Assembly (NCBI RefSeq): GCF_026013415.1
Contig: NZ_JAPDOK010000001.1
Coordinates: 685,342 to 749,341, forward strand
Direction: 5' to 3'
Source: Sphingomonas caeni
GTDB taxonomy: Bacteria; Pseudomonadota; Alphaproteobacteria; Sphingomonadales; Sphingomonadaceae
Length of the DNA stretch: 64,000 bases
Shown: positions 1 through 8,842 of the stretch, in pieces
How the letters are laid out: every line of letters begins with the position of its first letter
Position numbering within the stretch: position 1 is the stretch's first letter
Position numbers and translations under genes: made by a program
Notes under the pieces: generated by a model
What the model was told of the DNA's origin: nothing
What the model saw: only the letters and a program-made list of their open reading frames with translations
Database searches by the model: none

Positions 1-1220
1 AGATGGTAGACCCGATTGACCTCGGTCCGCCCCTCGGCCGCGAGCCCCGCGAGGATCAGGCTCATCGACGCGCGCAGGTCGGTCGCCATCACCGGTGCGC
101 CGACCAGGCTCGCATTGCCGTGCACCACCGCGGTCCGCCCGCGCACATCGATATGCGCGCCCATCCGCGCCAGTTCGGGCACGTGCATGTAGCGGTTCTC
201 GAAGATCGTCTCGGTCAGCACGCTCGCGCCATCGGCCTTGAGCAGCATCGCCATGAACTGCGCCTGCATGTCGGTCGCGAAGCCCGGAAAGGGCGCGGTG
301 CTGAGCGTCAGCGGCTTGAGCGGCCCGTCAGCGCTCACGCGGATCGCATCCTTCCTTTCCTCGACGCTCACCCCCGCCTCGATCAGCGCATCGAGCGTCG
401 CGCGCATATCGTGCGCCGAGGCGCCGACCAGGTCGAGGCTGCCCCCGGTGATCGCCGCCGCGCAGGCATAGCTGCCCGCCTCGATCCGGTCGGGCATCAC
501 CCGGTACATCGCACCGTGGAGCCGGTCGCGGCCCTCGATCTCGAGCGTCTCGGTACCGATCCCGCTGATCGACGCGCCCATCGCCACGAGCAGGTTGCAC
601 AGATCGACGATCTCGGGCTCGCGCGCCGCATTCTCCAGGATCGTACCGCCCTTGGCGGTCACCGCGGCCATCAGCACATTCTCGGTCGCGCCGACCGAGA
701 CCACCGGGAAGCTGAACCGCCCGCCGGTGAGCCGCCCGACCCCGTTGATCTTTGGCGCCACCGCCTTCACATAGCCCGCCGCCAGCTCGATCTCGGCACC
801 GATCGCTTCGAGCGCCTTCAGATGCAGGTCGATCGGCCGGTTGCCGATCGCGCAGCCGCCCGGCAGCGACACCGTCGCCTCGCCCGCGCGGCCCACCAGC
901 GGCCCCAGCACCAGGATCGATGCGCGCATCTTGCGGACGATGTCATAGGGCGCGACCGTCGAGGTCAGCTGCTGCCCGCGCATCGTCATCACCCGCCCGA
1001 AATCGCTCGGGCGCCCGCCTTCGATCGTCGTCGAGACCCCGAACTGGTTCAGTAGATGTCCGAAGCTGTCAACGTCCGCCAGACGTGGCAGATTCCGTAA
1101 GGTAAGCGGTTCGTCGGTCAGCAAAGCGCAGGGCATCAGGGTCAGCGCGGAGTTCTTCGCGCCCGAGATGGCGATGCGACCCGAAAGCCGGTTTCCGCCG
1201 CGGATGAGGATACGGTCCAT
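1..1220 (-). CDS. murA: UDP-N-acetylglucosamine 1-carboxyvinyltransferase (partial, C-terminus beyond left edge)
   Basis: Cytoplasmic enzyme that transfers enolpyruvate from PEP to UDP-GlcNAc, the first committed step of peptidoglycan synthesis. Reading the minus strand from the ATG at 1220 gives [20 protein letters not shown], the usual MurA/EPSP-synthase start, followed by the conserved segment [19 protein letters not shown]. Later segments such as [29 protein letters not shown] surround the catalytic-loop cysteine, and a DLRAS-like stretch near the left edge is typical of the C-terminal half. About 406 of roughly 420-430 residues are present; the end lies outside the window. The only start without an upstream in-frame alternative of similar quality is the ATG at 1220. 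Transcribed away from the Crp/Fnr gene, so the 120-bp gap holds divergent promoters. Confidence 0.96.
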   Translation of the reverse strand, partial: MDRILIRGGNRLSGRIAISGAKNSALTLMPCALLTDEPLTLRNLPRLADVDSFGHLLNQFGVSTTIEGGRPSDFGRVMTMRGQQLTSTVAPYDIVRKMRASILVLGPLVGRAGEATVSLPGGCAIGNRPIDLHLKALEAIGAEIELAAGYVKAVAPKINGVGRLTGGRFSFPVVSVGATENVLMAAVTAKGGTILENAAREPEIVDLCNLLVAMGASISGIGTETLEIEGRDRLHGAMYRVMPDRIEAGSYACAAAITGGSLDLVGASAHDMRATLDALIEAGVSVEERKDAIRVSADGPLKPLTLSTAPFPGFATDMQAQFMAMLLKADGASVLTETIFENRYMHVPELARMGAHIDVRGRTAVVHGNASLVGAPVMATDLRASMSLILAGLAAEGRTEVNRVYH

Positions 1221-1343
1221 TGACGGGCTATTAGCCCCTCGCCGCGCGCGCGCAAGGTCAGCCGTAACGGGGATGGTTGATCGATTTTAATGCAATGATT
1301 TCACGGCACTGCTTTGCATTGCCCGTGGGGGGAAGCGAATAGC

Positions 1344-2075
1344 GTGGCCGGTAGTTGTTTCGCCGAAGTGTTGAGTGAACTCGTCGACCTGACGCAGGGG
1401 GAACGAACGGCGCTCGAAAACCTCGAAGAACGCCAGCGGAATGTACGCCGCGGGGCGATCCTTCAGCGTGAGAACGAAACCGGCGGCGAACTCTACATCC
1501 TCCGCAAGGGGCTGATGATGAGCTATGTGCTGCTCGACGACGGCAGCCGCCAGATCCTGCGCTTTCTCTTTCCCGGCGACATGCTCGGCGTATCGGGCCT
1601 GATCTATCGCGAGGCGCCCGAGACGCTCTGCGCGCTGTCGGACTGCGTGGTCAGCCCGTTCGACCGCGGCCAGCTCGCCCAGTTGATCATCAGCCATCCG
1701 CGGATTTCGGCAATGATCCTCGTCTATTGCCAGATCGAGCGCGTCTCGCTCACCGACCGGCTCGCCGCGCTCGGCCGCACCAGCGCCAAGGCGCGCGTCG
1801 CGGCGCTGCTGCTCGAGCTGCGCAATCGCCTGCGCGCCACCGACAAGTCGGTGGAGGACGATTTCACGCTGGGGCTGACGCAAGAGGAGGTGGGCGACGC
1901 GACCGGGCTCACCGCGGTCCATGTCAACCGCATGCTCCGCCAGCTCGAGGAAGAGGGCCTGATCGCGCGCGAGAATGGCCGCGTCACACTGCTCGACGAA
2001 AACTCGCTCTGCCGCGCCGCCAATTATGTGAACCGGTTCGAGCGGCTCGACCTGGGCTGGCTGCCGCGGCCTTAG
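1344..2075 (+). CDS. Crp/Fnr family transcriptional regulator
   Basis: DNA-binding regulator of about 243 residues. Residues 20-120 form a cyclic-nucleotide-binding-type beta roll (GELYILRKGLMMSY, then ILRFLFPGDMLG), and residues 145-220 a Crp-type winged helix with the recognition region TQEEVGDATGLTAVHVNRML. The cysteine cluster that holds the Fe-S centre of true FNR/FixK-type sensors is not visible at the N-terminus (single Cys5, then Cys96 and Cys101), so the signal is unknown. I chose the GTG at 1344 because a GGGGGGAAG ribosome-binding site lies about 8 nt upstream; the frame also allows a TTG start at 1314. Divergent from murA; the target genes cannot be told from the sequence. Confidence 0.85.
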   Translation: MAGSCFAEVLSELVDLTQGERTALENLEERQRNVRRGAILQRENETGGELYILRKGLMMSYVLLDDGSRQILRFLFPGDMLGVSGLIYREAPETLCALSDCVVSPFDRGQLAQLIISHPRISAMILVYCQIERVSLTDRLAALGRTSAKARVAALLLELRNRLRATDKSVEDDFTLGLTQEEVGDATGLTAVHVNRMLRQLEEEGLIARENGRVTLLDENSLCRAANYVNRFERLDLGWLPRP

Positions 2076-2079
2076 GCGC

Positions 2080-2427
2080 TCACGCCTTCTCCAGCGTGCA
2101 TTGCAGCGGATGCTGGTTCTGCCGGGCGAAATCGATCACCTGGCTCACCTTGGTCTCGGCGACCTCATAGCTGAACACCCCGCACACCCCCACGCCGCGC
2201 TGGTGGACATGGAGCATCACCTGGGTCGCTTCCTCCATCGTCATCTTGAAGAAGCGCTGGAGCACGAGCACGACGAACTCCATCGGCGTGTAATCGTCGT
2301 TGAGCATCAGCACGCGATACGGAGTCGGCTTCTTGGTGCGCGTGCGCGTCCGCGTGGCGATGCCGACCGAGGGGTCATCGCCCCCGCCGCCGTCCTGGTC
2401 GCCGTCGCCGGCCATCTTGCCGGACAT
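2080..2427 (-). CDS. clpS: ATP-dependent Clp protease adaptor ClpS
   Basis: Adaptor that delivers N-degron substrates to ClpA/ClpP. The protein of about 115 residues has a low-complexity Gly/Asp-rich and Arg/Thr-rich N-terminal tail, then the ClpS core: [20 protein letters not shown], the substrate-binding [10 protein letters not shown] segment, the [15 protein letters not shown] helix with its conserved histidines, and [16 protein letters not shown] chose the ATG at 2427 ([10 protein letters not shown]) because the family begins shortly before the core; the frame stays open upstream to 2622 without family-like sequence. Ends 5 bp from the convergent Crp/Fnr gene. clpA is not in the window. 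Confidence 0.95.
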   Translation of the reverse strand: MSGKMAGDGDQDGGGGDDPSVGIATRTRTRTKKPTPYRVLMLNDDYTPMEFVVLVLQRFFKMTMEEATQVMLHVHQRGVGVCGVFSYEVAETKVSQVIDFARQNQHPLQCTLEKA

Positions 2428-2532
2428 GTTGAGTGTGATGGGAGGTGTCACGGTTCTGAAAATATGCCGCCCCCTCTGGCGAGGCAAGGCCGTTGCGCCG
2501 CAATAAACCGCGTTTTCGGTCCCGAACGTAGA

Positions 2533-2562
2533 AAGGGCGCCCGCTTCGCAGCGGACGCCCTT
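2533..2562 (-). terminator. Possible terminator downstream of the phasin gene
   Basis: A 13-bp stem with one mismatch (arms 2533-2545 and 2550-2562, AAGGGCGCCCGCT against AGCGGACGCCCTT) and a TCGC loop, lying 29 bp beyond the phasin stop on the minus strand. The following tract is only moderately T-rich (CCCTTTCTACG), so termination efficiency is uncertain. Confidence 0.5.
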
Positions 2563-2590
2563 GCCACTTTGTCCGTTTTTCAAGTGGCGC

Positions 2591-3385
2591 TTAGGCGGCC
2601 AGCTTGGCCTTCTCGGCGGCAACCGCGACGCGGTTCGACAGCGGCTGCGCGGCGTCGCCGGCGAGCTTGATCAGCGCCTCGGTGTTCTTCGAAGCTTCGG
2701 CGACATAGGAGTCGAACGAGGTCTTGAAGAAGTCGCTCTGCAGCTTGAACAGCTCGGTCGGCGACTTGACGGCCGACATGCCCTTGAGCGCCGCGGTCGC
2801 GGTCTCGAACGACTTGCGGCTATACTCGGCGGCGTCCTGGCCGAACGACTCGAGGCCCTTGGCCGCGATCTTGCTCGACTCGACGACGGCCTCGAGGTTG
2901 CCCTTGGCGAACTCATTGGCTTCGGCGATCAGGACGGTCGACTTCTCGACGGCGGCCTTGGCGCGGTCGTTGAAGTCGGCGAAAAAGGCCTGCGCCTTGG
3001 CGACGTTGGTCTCGATGGTTTCCATGATCTTGGCTTCCTTGACGGTGGCGGTCGCGGCCTCGGGGGCGGCGACGGCGGTGGCGGTTTCGAGGACCGGCTC
3101 GGCGGCCTCGACGATGGTTTCTTCAATGATGGCCGGAGCCTCCTCGACGGCGGTTTCCACCGCTTCGATGACGGGCTCGGCCACGACTTCAACTTCCTGC
3201 GGCGTTGCTTCGGCGGCCGGGACCGGCTCGATCGCGATCGGGGCGACAAGCTCCGCTTCGACGACCGGCGCGGGCTTCTCAGCCGCGACGGCAACAACCT
3301 TCGGCTTCGGCGCGGTCTTGGGACGCGCACCGGCCTTCGAAGCGGCGGGCTTTGCCGTGCCGTTCTTGGGACCCTTGCTAGCCAT
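2591..3385 (-). CDS. Phasin family protein (PHA granule-associated)
   Basis: Structural protein that coats polyhydroxyalkanoate granules. The 264-residue product has two parts: an N-terminal region of about 125 residues rich in Ala, Pro, Glu and Val ([20 protein letters not shown] and similar), probably disordered, and a C-terminal phasin domain from about residue 130 ([17 protein letters not shown], then [20 protein letters not shown] and [16 protein letters not shown]). The start MASKGPKNG at 3385 has a TGAGGTGA ribosome-binding site just upstream; the frame runs on to 3442 without support. It neighbours phaC in the same orientation, about 115 bp downstream of it, fitting a shared role in carbon storage. 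The upstream gap holds TGC-N3/4-GCA sites like PhaR operators. The extended acidic N-terminus is unusually long for a phasin. Confidence 0.9.
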   Translation of the reverse strand: MASKGPKNGTAKPAASKAGARPKTAPKPKVVAVAAEKPAPVVEAELVAPIAIEPVPAAEATPQEVEVVAEPVIEAVETAVEEAPAIIEETIVEAAEPVLETATAVAAPEAATATVKEAKIMETIETNVAKAQAFFADFNDRAKAAVEKSTVLIAEANEFAKGNLEAVVESSKIAAKGLESFGQDAAEYSRKSFETATAALKGMSAVKSPTELFKLQSDFFKTSFDSYVAEASKNTEALIKLAGDAAQPLSNRVAVAAEKAKLAA

Positions 3386-3410
3386 TGGACTCACCTCAAA
3401 ATGACGTTGT

Positions 3411-3469
3411 TGCGATGCAGCATATATGCCTGTGCGCCGCACAATGCAAGGGCATTATTGTGCACTGCA
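3411..3469 (-). promoter_or_regulatory. Cluster of TGC-N3/4-GCA sites, candidate PhaR operator of the phasin gene
   Basis: Four short inverted repeats lie in 59 bp just upstream of the phasin ribosome-binding site: TGCGATGCA (3411-3419), TGCGCCGCA (3433-3441), TGCAAGGGCA (3445-3454) and TGCACTGCA (3461-3469). The PHA-responsive repressor PhaR is known to bind TGC-rich CTGC-N3/4-GCAG-like sequences at phasin promoters. The assignment is inferred from motif and position; no phaR gene is in the window. Confidence 0.55.
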
Positions 3470-3501
3470 ACATAACCGTAATTTGAAGCCGGATCAGATA
3501 C

Positions 3502-5235
3502 TTAGCGTGTCCGCACATAGGTTCCGGGCGCGTCGCCCAGACCCTTGTACTTCCCCTTGCCCGGCGCACGCGCGCCCTTGGCGGGCACCTTCTCCGAGTC
3601 GAGCGCGGCGATCCATTCGATCCAGTCGGGCCACCAGCTCCCCTTGGTCTCCTTCGCGCCCGCGAAGAATTCGGTGAGCGTCTCGACCTTCTTGTCGTTG
3701 GTCCAATATTGGTATTTCCCCGCGGCGGGCGGGTTCACCACCCCCGCGATATGCCCCGATCCCGCGAGCACGAACTTGAGCGGCCCCTTGAAGTGGTGGG
3801 TGATCTTCCAAACGCTCGCCGCCGGCGCGATATGGTCCTCGCGTCCCGCCTGGACATAGGCCGGCGTCTTCACCAGCCCCAGATCGACCGGCGTCCCCGC
3901 AACCCTAATCGCCCCCGCCTGCACCAGCTTATTGTCGCGATAGAGATCGGTCAGATAGCCGAGATGCCATTTGGCGGGCAGGTTGGTGACGTCCGAATTC
4001 CAGTGGAGCAGGTCGAACGGCGCGTAATCCTTCCCCATCAGATAATTGTTGGTGACGTAATTCCAGATCAGGTCGCGCCCGCGCAGCAGGTTGAAGGTCG
4101 CGGCCATATAGCGCCCGTCGAGGAACCCCTCGCCGCCCAGGCTCTGGATCAGGGCGAGCTGGTCGTCATCGACGAACATGGTGAGGTCGCCGGCCTCGGA
4201 GAAATCGACCTGCGCGGTGAAGAATGTCGCGCTCTTCACCTTCTCCGCCTGCCCCCGCGCATGCAGCACCGCCAGCGTCGCCGCCAGCGTCGTCCCCGCG
4301 ACGCAGTATCCGATCGCATGAACCGCCTCGACGCCCAACAGCGCGCGCACGCTGTCGATCGCGTCGATCTGCCCGCGCTCGATATAATCGTCCCATACGA
4401 CGTCCTTCATGCTCGCGTCGGCGGACTTCCACGAGACGACGAACACCGTCAGCCCCTGCTCGATCGCCCAGCGGATGAAGCTCTTCTCGGGCGTCAGGTC
4501 GAGGATGTAGAAGCGGTTGATCCACGGCGGGAAGATCACCAGGGGCACCGTGTAGACGCTCTCGGTCGCCGGTGAATATTGGATCAGCTCGTAGAGATCG
4601 GTCCGCTTGACCACCTTGCCCGGGGTCATCGCCAGGTTGCGCCCCAGCTCGAAGGCGTCGGGATCGACCTGCGTCATCTGGCCCTTCTGGATATCGGCCA
4701 TCATGTGGTTGAGACCCTTGAGCAGGCTCTCGCCCTTGGTCTCGATCGCCTTCTCGATCACTTCGGGATTGGTCACCGGAAAGTTGGTCGGGCTCACCGC
4801 GTCGATGAACCCCTTGGTCGCGAAGCGGATCTGCTCCTTCTGCCGCTCGTCGATGCCTTCAAGCGCGTCGACACCCTTGAGCATGTGATCGGCGATGGTG
4901 AGATAGCTCTGGCGGAGAAAGGCGAACACGGGCTCCTCGCGCCACTGCTTCGCCTTGAAGCGCTTGTCGCGCGCCTGCTCGGGGGTCTCCTCGAAGGGCT
5001 TGGCGTGTTCGGGATCGAGGAAGCGCTGCCACAAGGTCATTGTGTCCGCCCAGAAATTGGCGGTCGCGCGCACCGCCGCGGTGGGATCGAGCAACGCGCC
5101 GAACGGGGGCGCGGCGGGGGCGTGCTCGAGCACGTCCATGCCATGTTCGAGCATCATCTGCTGCGCGCGCCCGAGCACCCAGGTCCAGTGCTGCAGATCC
5201 TCGAGGCTGGGCGGTTCCGGGGGAGTTTCGGCCAT
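3502..5235 (-). CDS. phaC: Class I poly(R)-hydroxyalkanoic acid synthase
   Basis: Polymerises (R)-3-hydroxyacyl-CoA into PHA storage granules. The 577 residues match the usual class I length. The N-terminal synthase domain (residues 60-230: FWADTMTLWQRFLDPEHAKP, then RFATKGFIDAVSPTNFPVTN) is followed by an alpha/beta-hydrolase core. The lipase-like box is AIGYCVAGTT, with the nucleophile Cys311 in place of serine, which is diagnostic of PhaC. The catalytic Asp lies in QAGREDHIAPAASVW and the His in GSGHIAGVVNPP. Start ATG at 5235 (MAETPPEPPS). The phasin gene lies downstream on the same strand, with about 115 bp and its own promoter-like region between them. phaA and phaB are not in the window, though a 3-hydroxybutyryl-CoA dehydrogenase is at 38.6 kb. 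Confidence 0.97.
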   Translation of the reverse strand: MAETPPEPPSLEDLQHWTWVLGRAQQMMLEHGMDVLEHAPAAPPFGALLDPTAAVRATANFWADTMTLWQRFLDPEHAKPFEETPEQARDKRFKAKQWREEPVFAFLRQSYLTIADHMLKGVDALEGIDERQKEQIRFATKGFIDAVSPTNFPVTNPEVIEKAIETKGESLLKGLNHMMADIQKGQMTQVDPDAFELGRNLAMTPGKVVKRTDLYELIQYSPATESVYTVPLVIFPPWINRFYILDLTPEKSFIRWAIEQGLTVFVVSWKSADASMKDVVWDDYIERGQIDAIDSVRALLGVEAVHAIGYCVAGTTLAATLAVLHARGQAEKVKSATFFTAQVDFSEAGDLTMFVDDDQLALIQSLGGEGFLDGRYMAATFNLLRGRDLIWNYVTNNYLMGKDYAPFDLLHWNSDVTNLPAKWHLGYLTDLYRDNKLVQAGAIRVAGTPVDLGLVKTPAYVQAGREDHIAPAASVWKITHHFKGPLKFVLAGSGHIAGVVNPPAAGKYQYWTNDKKVETLTEFFAGAKETKGSWWPDWIEWIAALDSEKVPAKGARAPGKGKYKGLGDAPGTYVRTR

Positions 5236-5349
5236 CGCGATCCTCTAGCGGTTTTTCTGCATCGCGTCATTCCAGTGGCGGCGCATATGGCTTATCAACG
5301 TTTCCGGTGCACAGACGCACCATCCCTCCAACCCGAAAGAGCCGAGGAC

Positions 5350-6558
5350 ATGTCCGAAGACTTCTACCGCATCAAGCGCCTGCCCCCTTACGTCATCGCC
5401 GAAGTCAACGGCATGCGGGCAGCAGCGCGTGCGGCAGGGGAGGACATTATCGATCTCGGCATGGGCAACCCCGATCTGCCCCCGCCCCAGCATGTCATCG
5501 ACAAGCTCTGCGAAGTCGCGGCCAAGCCCGACGCGCACGGCTATTCGGCGTCGAAGGGCATTCCGGGGCTCCGAAAGGCGCAGGCCAATTATTATGCCCG
5601 CCGCTTCGGGGTCGAGGTCGATCCCGAGACCGAGGTCGTCGTCACCATGGGCTCGAAGGAGGGGCTCGCCAGCCTCGCCACCGCGATCACCGCGCCCGGC
5701 GACGTGATCCTCGCGCCCAATCCGAGCTACCCGATCCACACCTTCGGCTTCATCCTCGCGGGCGCCACGATCCGCGCGGTGCCGACCACCCCCGACGACC
5801 GCTATTTCGAGAGCCTCGAGCGCGCGATCGCCTTCACCGTGCCCAGGCCGAGCGTGCTCGTCGTCAACTATCCGTCGAACCCCACCGCTGAGACCGTCGA
5901 CCTCGCCTTCTACGAACGCCTCGTCGCCTGGGCGAAGGAGAACCAGGTCTGGATCATCTCCGATCTCGCCTATTCCGAGCTCTATTATGACGGCAATCCG
6001 ACCCCCTCGATCCTCCAGGTCAAGGGCGCCAAGGATGTCGCGGTCGAGTTCACCTCGCTGTCGAAGACCTATTCGATGGCGGGCTGGCGGATCGGCTTCG
6101 CGGTCGGCAACAAGAAGCTGATCGCAGCGATGACGCGGGTGAAATCGTACCTCGATTACGGCGCCTTCACCCCGATCCAGGCCGCCGCCTGCGCCGCGCT
6201 CAACGGCCCGCAGGACATCGTCGAGAAGAACCGCCAGCTCTACCACAAGCGCCGCGATGTGCTAGTCGAGAGCTTTGGCCGCGCCGGCTGGGAAATCCCC
6301 GCCCCCGCCGCATCGATGTTCGCCTGGGCCCCGCTCCCGCCCGCGCTCGCGCATCTGGGCAGCCTCGAATTCTCGAAGCAGCTGCTCACCCACGCCAAGG
6401 TCGCGGTCGCACCCGGCGTCGGCTACGGCGAGAATGGCGAGGGGTTCGTCCGCATCGCGATGGTCGAGAACGAGCAACGGCTTCGCCAGGCGGCACGCAA
6501 CGTGCGGAAATACCTTCAGTCGATGGGGGTCAACACGCCGAGCGTCAAAGCAGGATAA
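5350..6558 (+). CDS. Class I/II PLP-dependent aminotransferase (AlaC / LL-DAP aminotransferase-like)
   Basis: Fold-type I aminotransferase of about 402 residues. Substrate-binding N-terminus IIDLGMGNPDLPPPQHVI, a Gly-rich PLP region VVTMGSKEGLASLA, the NYPSNPTAE motif, DLAYSELYYDG, and the PLP-lysine motif SLSKTYSMAGWRIGF; near the C-terminus the conserved FVRIAMVENEQRLRQA holds the carboxylate-binding arginine. The pattern best fits the group annotated as AlaC (glutamate-pyruvate aminotransferase) or LL-diaminopimelate aminotransferase; sequence alone does not separate the two. The start is the ATG at 5350 (MSEDFYRIKRLPPYV) preceded by GAGCCGAGGAC; the frame is open far upstream only as a shadow of phaC. 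Divergent from phaC with a 114-bp shared promoter region. Confidence 0.88.
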   Translation: MSEDFYRIKRLPPYVIAEVNGMRAAARAAGEDIIDLGMGNPDLPPPQHVIDKLCEVAAKPDAHGYSASKGIPGLRKAQANYYARRFGVEVDPETEVVVTMGSKEGLASLATAITAPGDVILAPNPSYPIHTFGFILAGATIRAVPTTPDDRYFESLERAIAFTVPRPSVLVVNYPSNPTAETVDLAFYERLVAWAKENQVWIISDLAYSELYYDGNPTPSILQVKGAKDVAVEFTSLSKTYSMAGWRIGFAVGNKKLIAAMTRVKSYLDYGAFTPIQAAACAALNGPQDIVEKNRQLYHKRRDVLVESFGRAGWEIPAPAASMFAWAPLPPALAHLGSLEFSKQLLTHAKVAVAPGVGYGENGEGFVRIAMVENEQRLRQAARNVRKYLQSMGVNTPSVKAG

Positions 6559-6611
6559 GTCCTAACCCGCGGGGAAGCCGGTATTAACCAGGCTTCGCCT
6601 ATTGGGTCGGC

Positions 6612-8384
6612 GTGAGTCGTTTGCGTGCCCGCCTGCTCGCGCCGCTGGCGTTGATGCTATGCTATTTCGCGCTGGCCGGCGCGGCGATCGCGCTGACGCG
6701 GCTTAGCGGCGGGGTCGCATTGCTCTGGGTAGCGACCGCGCCCTTGCTCGCCATGCTGGTCGGGCGCAAGCCGCGCCGCTGGGCGCCGCTGATCGCCGCG
6801 GCGGCGATCGGCAGCCTGCTCGCTTCCTTCTGTTTCTCGGCGATCTGGCAGATCGCTCCGATCCTCGGCGTCGCCAACATGGCCGAGGCGGTGATCGGCG
6901 CGCTGCTGATCCGCCGCTGGCACGGCACGGCGGCACCGCTCGCCAGCCCGCAGTCGATCATCGTTTTCATCGCTGCCGCCGGGCTGCTCGCCCCCGCGGT
7001 CAGCGGCCTTCCCGCCGCGGCGGCCGTCTCGCTCTGGCTCGATCTTCCCTTCGGCAAGGTCTGGTTCGACTGGCTGATCGGGCATGGCCTGGGCAGCCTG
7101 ATCGTGACGCCGATCGTCCTGCTCGCGCTTCACCGCGAGCCGGAGCGGTCGATCCCCCGACACCGTCTGGTCGAGGGCGCCGGCCTGGCGCTGCTCGTCG
7201 GGATCGTCACCGCCGCGGTGTTCGCGCAGCACACTTTTCCCCTGCTCTTCGTCACCGCGCTGCCGGTGATGATCGCGACGATGCATCTCGGCCGCGCGGG
7301 CGCGTCACTGGGAATCGTGATCGTCGCGCTGGTTGGCGGTGCCTTCACGCTGATGGGCTCGGGCCCGATGATGCTGATCGCCCAAAGCGCGGCGGTGCGG
7401 CTGCAATTCTTCCAGCTCTTCCTCGGGGTCGAGTTCCTGCTCGCGCTTCCGGTCGCCGCCGTGCTGTCGCAGCGTTCCGCGCTGATGCGCGCTCTCAGCG
7501 AGAGCGAGGCGCGCTATCGCCTGTTCGCCGACACCGCCACCGACGCCATGTTCACGCTCGATCCCGACGGCACGATCCGCTTCGCTTCCCCCGCGGTGCG
7601 CGAATTGGCCATGTACGAGCCCGAGGCGCTGGTCGGCACCAACGCGCTGACCCTCGTCATCGCGGACGACCGCGCCCGCGTGCAGGAGGCCCATCGCCAG
7701 GCGCTCGCCCATCCCGACCGCAGCTTCCGGGTCGAGTATCGCTCCCGCCGCGCCGACGGCGAGGAGGCCTGGTTCGAGACCAACACCCGCGCCGTCGCCG
7801 ATCCCGACGGCGTCATCGTCTCGGTGGTCAGCGTCGTGCGCGACCTGAGCGACCGCAAGCAGCGCGAGCACGAGCTGGAGCGCGCTGCGACCACCGACCC
7901 GCTCACCGGCCTGCTCAACCGCCGCGCCTTTCAGCGTGCCGGCGCGGACATGATGGCGCTCGCAAGGCGGGGCACGCCCTCGACGCTCGCCATCCTCGAT
8001 CTCGATCATTTCAAGCGCGTCAATGACGAGCATGGCCATGCCGCGGGCGATGCCGCCTTGCTGATGCTCGCCGACCTGCTCCGCGACAGCTTGCGCCCCT
8101 ATGACGCGATCGGGCGGCTCGGCGGGGAGGAGTTCGCGATCCTGCTCCACGGCCTCGATCTCGCCGCCGCTCGCCCGGTGTGCGAGCGGTTGTGCCGCGC
8201 GCTGGCCGCGCGCAGCTTCGCGGTGCCCGGCGGCGAACGATCGGTGACGATGAGCATCGGGCTGGCCGAACTCTGCTCGGGCGTCACGCTCGACGTCGTG
8301 TTCGACGGCGCCGACCAGGCGCTCTACCGCGCCAAGCGCGCCGGCCGGAACCGCGTCGAGGAAACCGCCGACTTCATCTCCTGA
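6612..8384 (+). CDS. MASE1-PAS-GGDEF diguanylate cyclase (membrane-bound)
   Basis: Predicted inner-membrane enzyme that makes cyclic di-GMP from two GTP. About 590 residues from a GTG start. Residues 1-290 hold a run of hydrophobic helices of the MASE1 sensory type, including WLIGHGLGSLIVTPIVLLAL. A PAS domain follows at about 298-415 (SEARYRLFADTATDAMFTLD, then FRVEYRSRRADGEEAWFETN). The GGDEF domain spans 425-580 with the active-site signature IGRLGGEEFAILL, the GTP-binding segment LDLDHFKRVNDEHGHAAGD, and VTMSIGLAEL. No RxxD inhibitory site is obvious just before GGEEF, and no EAL domain is present. It lies 53 bp after the aminotransferase gene, possibly in one transcript. The signal sensed is unknown. 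Confidence 0.92.
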   Translation: MSRLRARLLAPLALMLCYFALAGAAIALTRLSGGVALLWVATAPLLAMLVGRKPRRWAPLIAAAAIGSLLASFCFSAIWQIAPILGVANMAEAVIGALLIRRWHGTAAPLASPQSIIVFIAAAGLLAPAVSGLPAAAAVSLWLDLPFGKVWFDWLIGHGLGSLIVTPIVLLALHREPERSIPRHRLVEGAGLALLVGIVTAAVFAQHTFPLLFVTALPVMIATMHLGRAGASLGIVIVALVGGAFTLMGSGPMMLIAQSAAVRLQFFQLFLGVEFLLALPVAAVLSQRSALMRALSESEARYRLFADTATDAMFTLDPDGTIRFASPAVRELAMYEPEALVGTNALTLVIADDRARVQEAHRQALAHPDRSFRVEYRSRRADGEEAWFETNTRAVADPDGVIVSVVSVVRDLSDRKQREHELERAATTDPLTGLLNRRAFQRAGADMMALARRGTPSTLAILDLDHFKRVNDEHGHAAGDAALLMLADLLRDSLRPYDAIGRLGGEEFAILLHGLDLAAARPVCERLCRALAARSFAVPGGERSVTMSIGLAELCSGVTLDVVFDGADQALYRAKRAGRNRVEETADFIS

Positions 8385-8425
8385 CGGGGTTGCGCCGCCC
8401 CGCGCCATCGGCCAGTCCGCGCGCC

Positions 8426-8842
8426 ATGACCGGCTTCCCCTTCTCTACCCGCTTCCGCGTCCGCTATTCCGAGATCGACGGACAGAAGATCGTCTTCAAC
8501 TCGCGCTATCTCGAATATGCCGATGTCGCGATCACCGAATTCTGGCGCTGGGCGGATCTGAGCGAGATCGGCCCGGACTGGCTCGACGCCGAGTTCAACG
8601 TCGTCCGCTCGACCATCGAGTACAAGAAACCGCTCCGGCTCGACGACATGATCGAGGCGTTCGTACGCATCGACCGGGTCGGCACTTCGAGCATGACCCA
8701 CCGCATCCATCTCTGCCACGCCGATACGGGCGAGCTTCACGCGAGCGTCGAGATCGTCAGCGTCCATGTCGATCTGGCGGCGCGAAAGTCGGTGCCGATT
8801 CCGGCGAGCGTCAAGGCGAGGCTCGAAGCGCTCGGCGGCTAG
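8426..8842 (+). CDS. Acyl-CoA thioesterase family protein (4HBT hot-dog fold)
   Basis: Small single-domain thioesterase of about 138 residues. The hot-dog signature is RVRYSEIDGQKIVFNSRYLE, where Asp of the SEIDGQ segment is the usual catalytic acid; VRSTIEYKKPLRLDDMIEAF and MTHRIHLCHADTGELHASVE follow as in 4-hydroxybenzoyl-CoA thioesterase/YbgC-type proteins. The start at 8426 (MTGFPFSTRF) is chosen because homology begins there; the open frame extends back into the cyclase gene. It lies 41 bp after the GGDEF gene on the same strand, and its last 4 bp overlap the end of the convergent lipoprotein gene. The acyl substrate cannot be told. Confidence 0.85.
   Translation: MTGFPFSTRFRVRYSEIDGQKIVFNSRYLEYADVAITEFWRWADLSEIGPDWLDAEFNVVRSTIEYKKPLRLDDMIEAFVRIDRVGTSSMTHRIHLCHADTGELHASVEIVSVHVDLAARKSVPIPASVKARLEALGG

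Noticed and set aside
1221..1343. TGCAATG/GCATTGC pair upstream of the Crp/Fnr gene as an FNR or PhaR box
   Set aside because: It lacks the TTGAT-N4-ATCAA form and the N3/4 spacing of PhaR sites; the symmetry is short enough to be chance.
4579..5349. An N-terminal extension of the aminotransferase gene back to 4579
   Set aside because: The upstream 257 codons are the antisense of phaC and have no aminotransferase sequence; the family start lies at 5350 after a ribosome-binding site.
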